This document shows, piece after piece, positions 63,979-64,000 of a stretch of DNA of 64,000 nt. Below the pieces are notes generated by a model. The model was not told the origin of the DNA. It saw only the letters and a program-made list of their open reading frames with translations, and did not search any database. Within the stretch, counting starts at the first letter, position 1. Every line of letters begins with the position of its first letter. The translations under genes and the position numbers were made by a program. The stretch lies in contig NC_017934.1 of NCBI RefSeq assembly GCF_000147715.2, positions 930,001 to 994,000 of the forward strand, read 5' to 3'. This DNA comes from Mesotoga prima MesG1.Ag.4.2. Its GTDB lineage: Bacteria > Thermotogota > Thermotogae > Petrotogales > Kosmotogaceae.

Positions 63979-64000
63979 CGGACGGTGATAAAGCATGCAT

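Noticed and set aside
63995-64000. Possible start (ATG CAT) of the next transporter gene
   Set aside because: Only two codons are visible, so it cannot be supported.
1-64000. CRISPR arrays, transposases, phage genes
   Set aside because: No repeated spacer pattern, no transposase or integrase motifs were seen anywhere in the window.

Overview
The window reads as a chromosomal segment of a Thermotogota bacterium, most likely a mesophilic Mesotoga-like member. This is an inference from protein character: an EF-P with Arg in its tip loop, a RemA-type protein beside obg, many ABC importers with their binding proteins, an outer-membrane-type barrel, and frequent GTG/TTG starts behind strong GGAGGTGA ribosome sites. 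No database search was possible. There are no rRNA genes, no CRISPR array and no transposase; two tRNA genes are present.

Layout. 1-9.4 kb is housekeeping: a minus-strand run (remA-like, clpP, mutS, M24 peptidase, efp, Asp23-like, nusB, 5' end of fhs) and a plus-strand run (obg, nadD, dusB). 9.8-14.5 kb is a complete branched-chain amino-acid ABC importer (livKHMGF). 15.2-18.5 kb holds the threonine catabolic pair tdh-kbl, a terminator and a Na+/Ca2+ exchanger. 18.6-20.1 kb holds a decayed acetyltransferase, an exported glutamine-amidotransferase-like protein and tRNA-Leu(CAG). 20.2-24.6 kb is a polar amino-acid ABC importer ending in hutH (histidine ammonia-lyase). 24.9-26.1 kb is mnmA, tRNA-Pro(CGG) and a terminator.

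26.2-42.2 kb is accessory. It holds a von Willebrand A protein split near a palindromic repeat, acetyltransferases, an MFS transporter interrupted by an in-frame TGA, a 2-hydroxyacid dehydrogenase and a dual-sensor HD-GYP phosphodiesterase. These are followed by an envelope locus: a UbiA-type prenyltransferase with an internal deletion, an SMR/DMT-like small transporter, a DUF362 protein, two tandem paralogous polytopic membrane proteins that look like GT-C glycosyltransferases, and a Wzi-like outer-membrane barrel.

43.1-60.1 kb is the most interesting part. Fourteen tightly packed minus-strand genes form one apparent operon: ygeY, ygeW, hyuA, ssnA, a PreA-like Fe-S oxidoreductase, a threonine-synthase-like PLP enzyme, molybdenum-hydroxylase subunits (two 2Fe-2S, two FAD, one Mo), a MocA-like cytidylyltransferase, an extracellular binding protein and a MalF-MalG fused permease. 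A MalK-like ATPase with a degenerate signature motif is transcribed divergently. The gene set corresponds to the E. coli xdh/yge/ssnA region and to the gene type reported for anaerobic urate/purine breakdown in gut bacteria, here with an apparently dedicated ABC importer built in. The window ends with a periplasmic glycerophosphodiesterase, an MFS transporter and a sugar-type binding protein whose promoter region carries a pair of direct repeats two helical turns apart.
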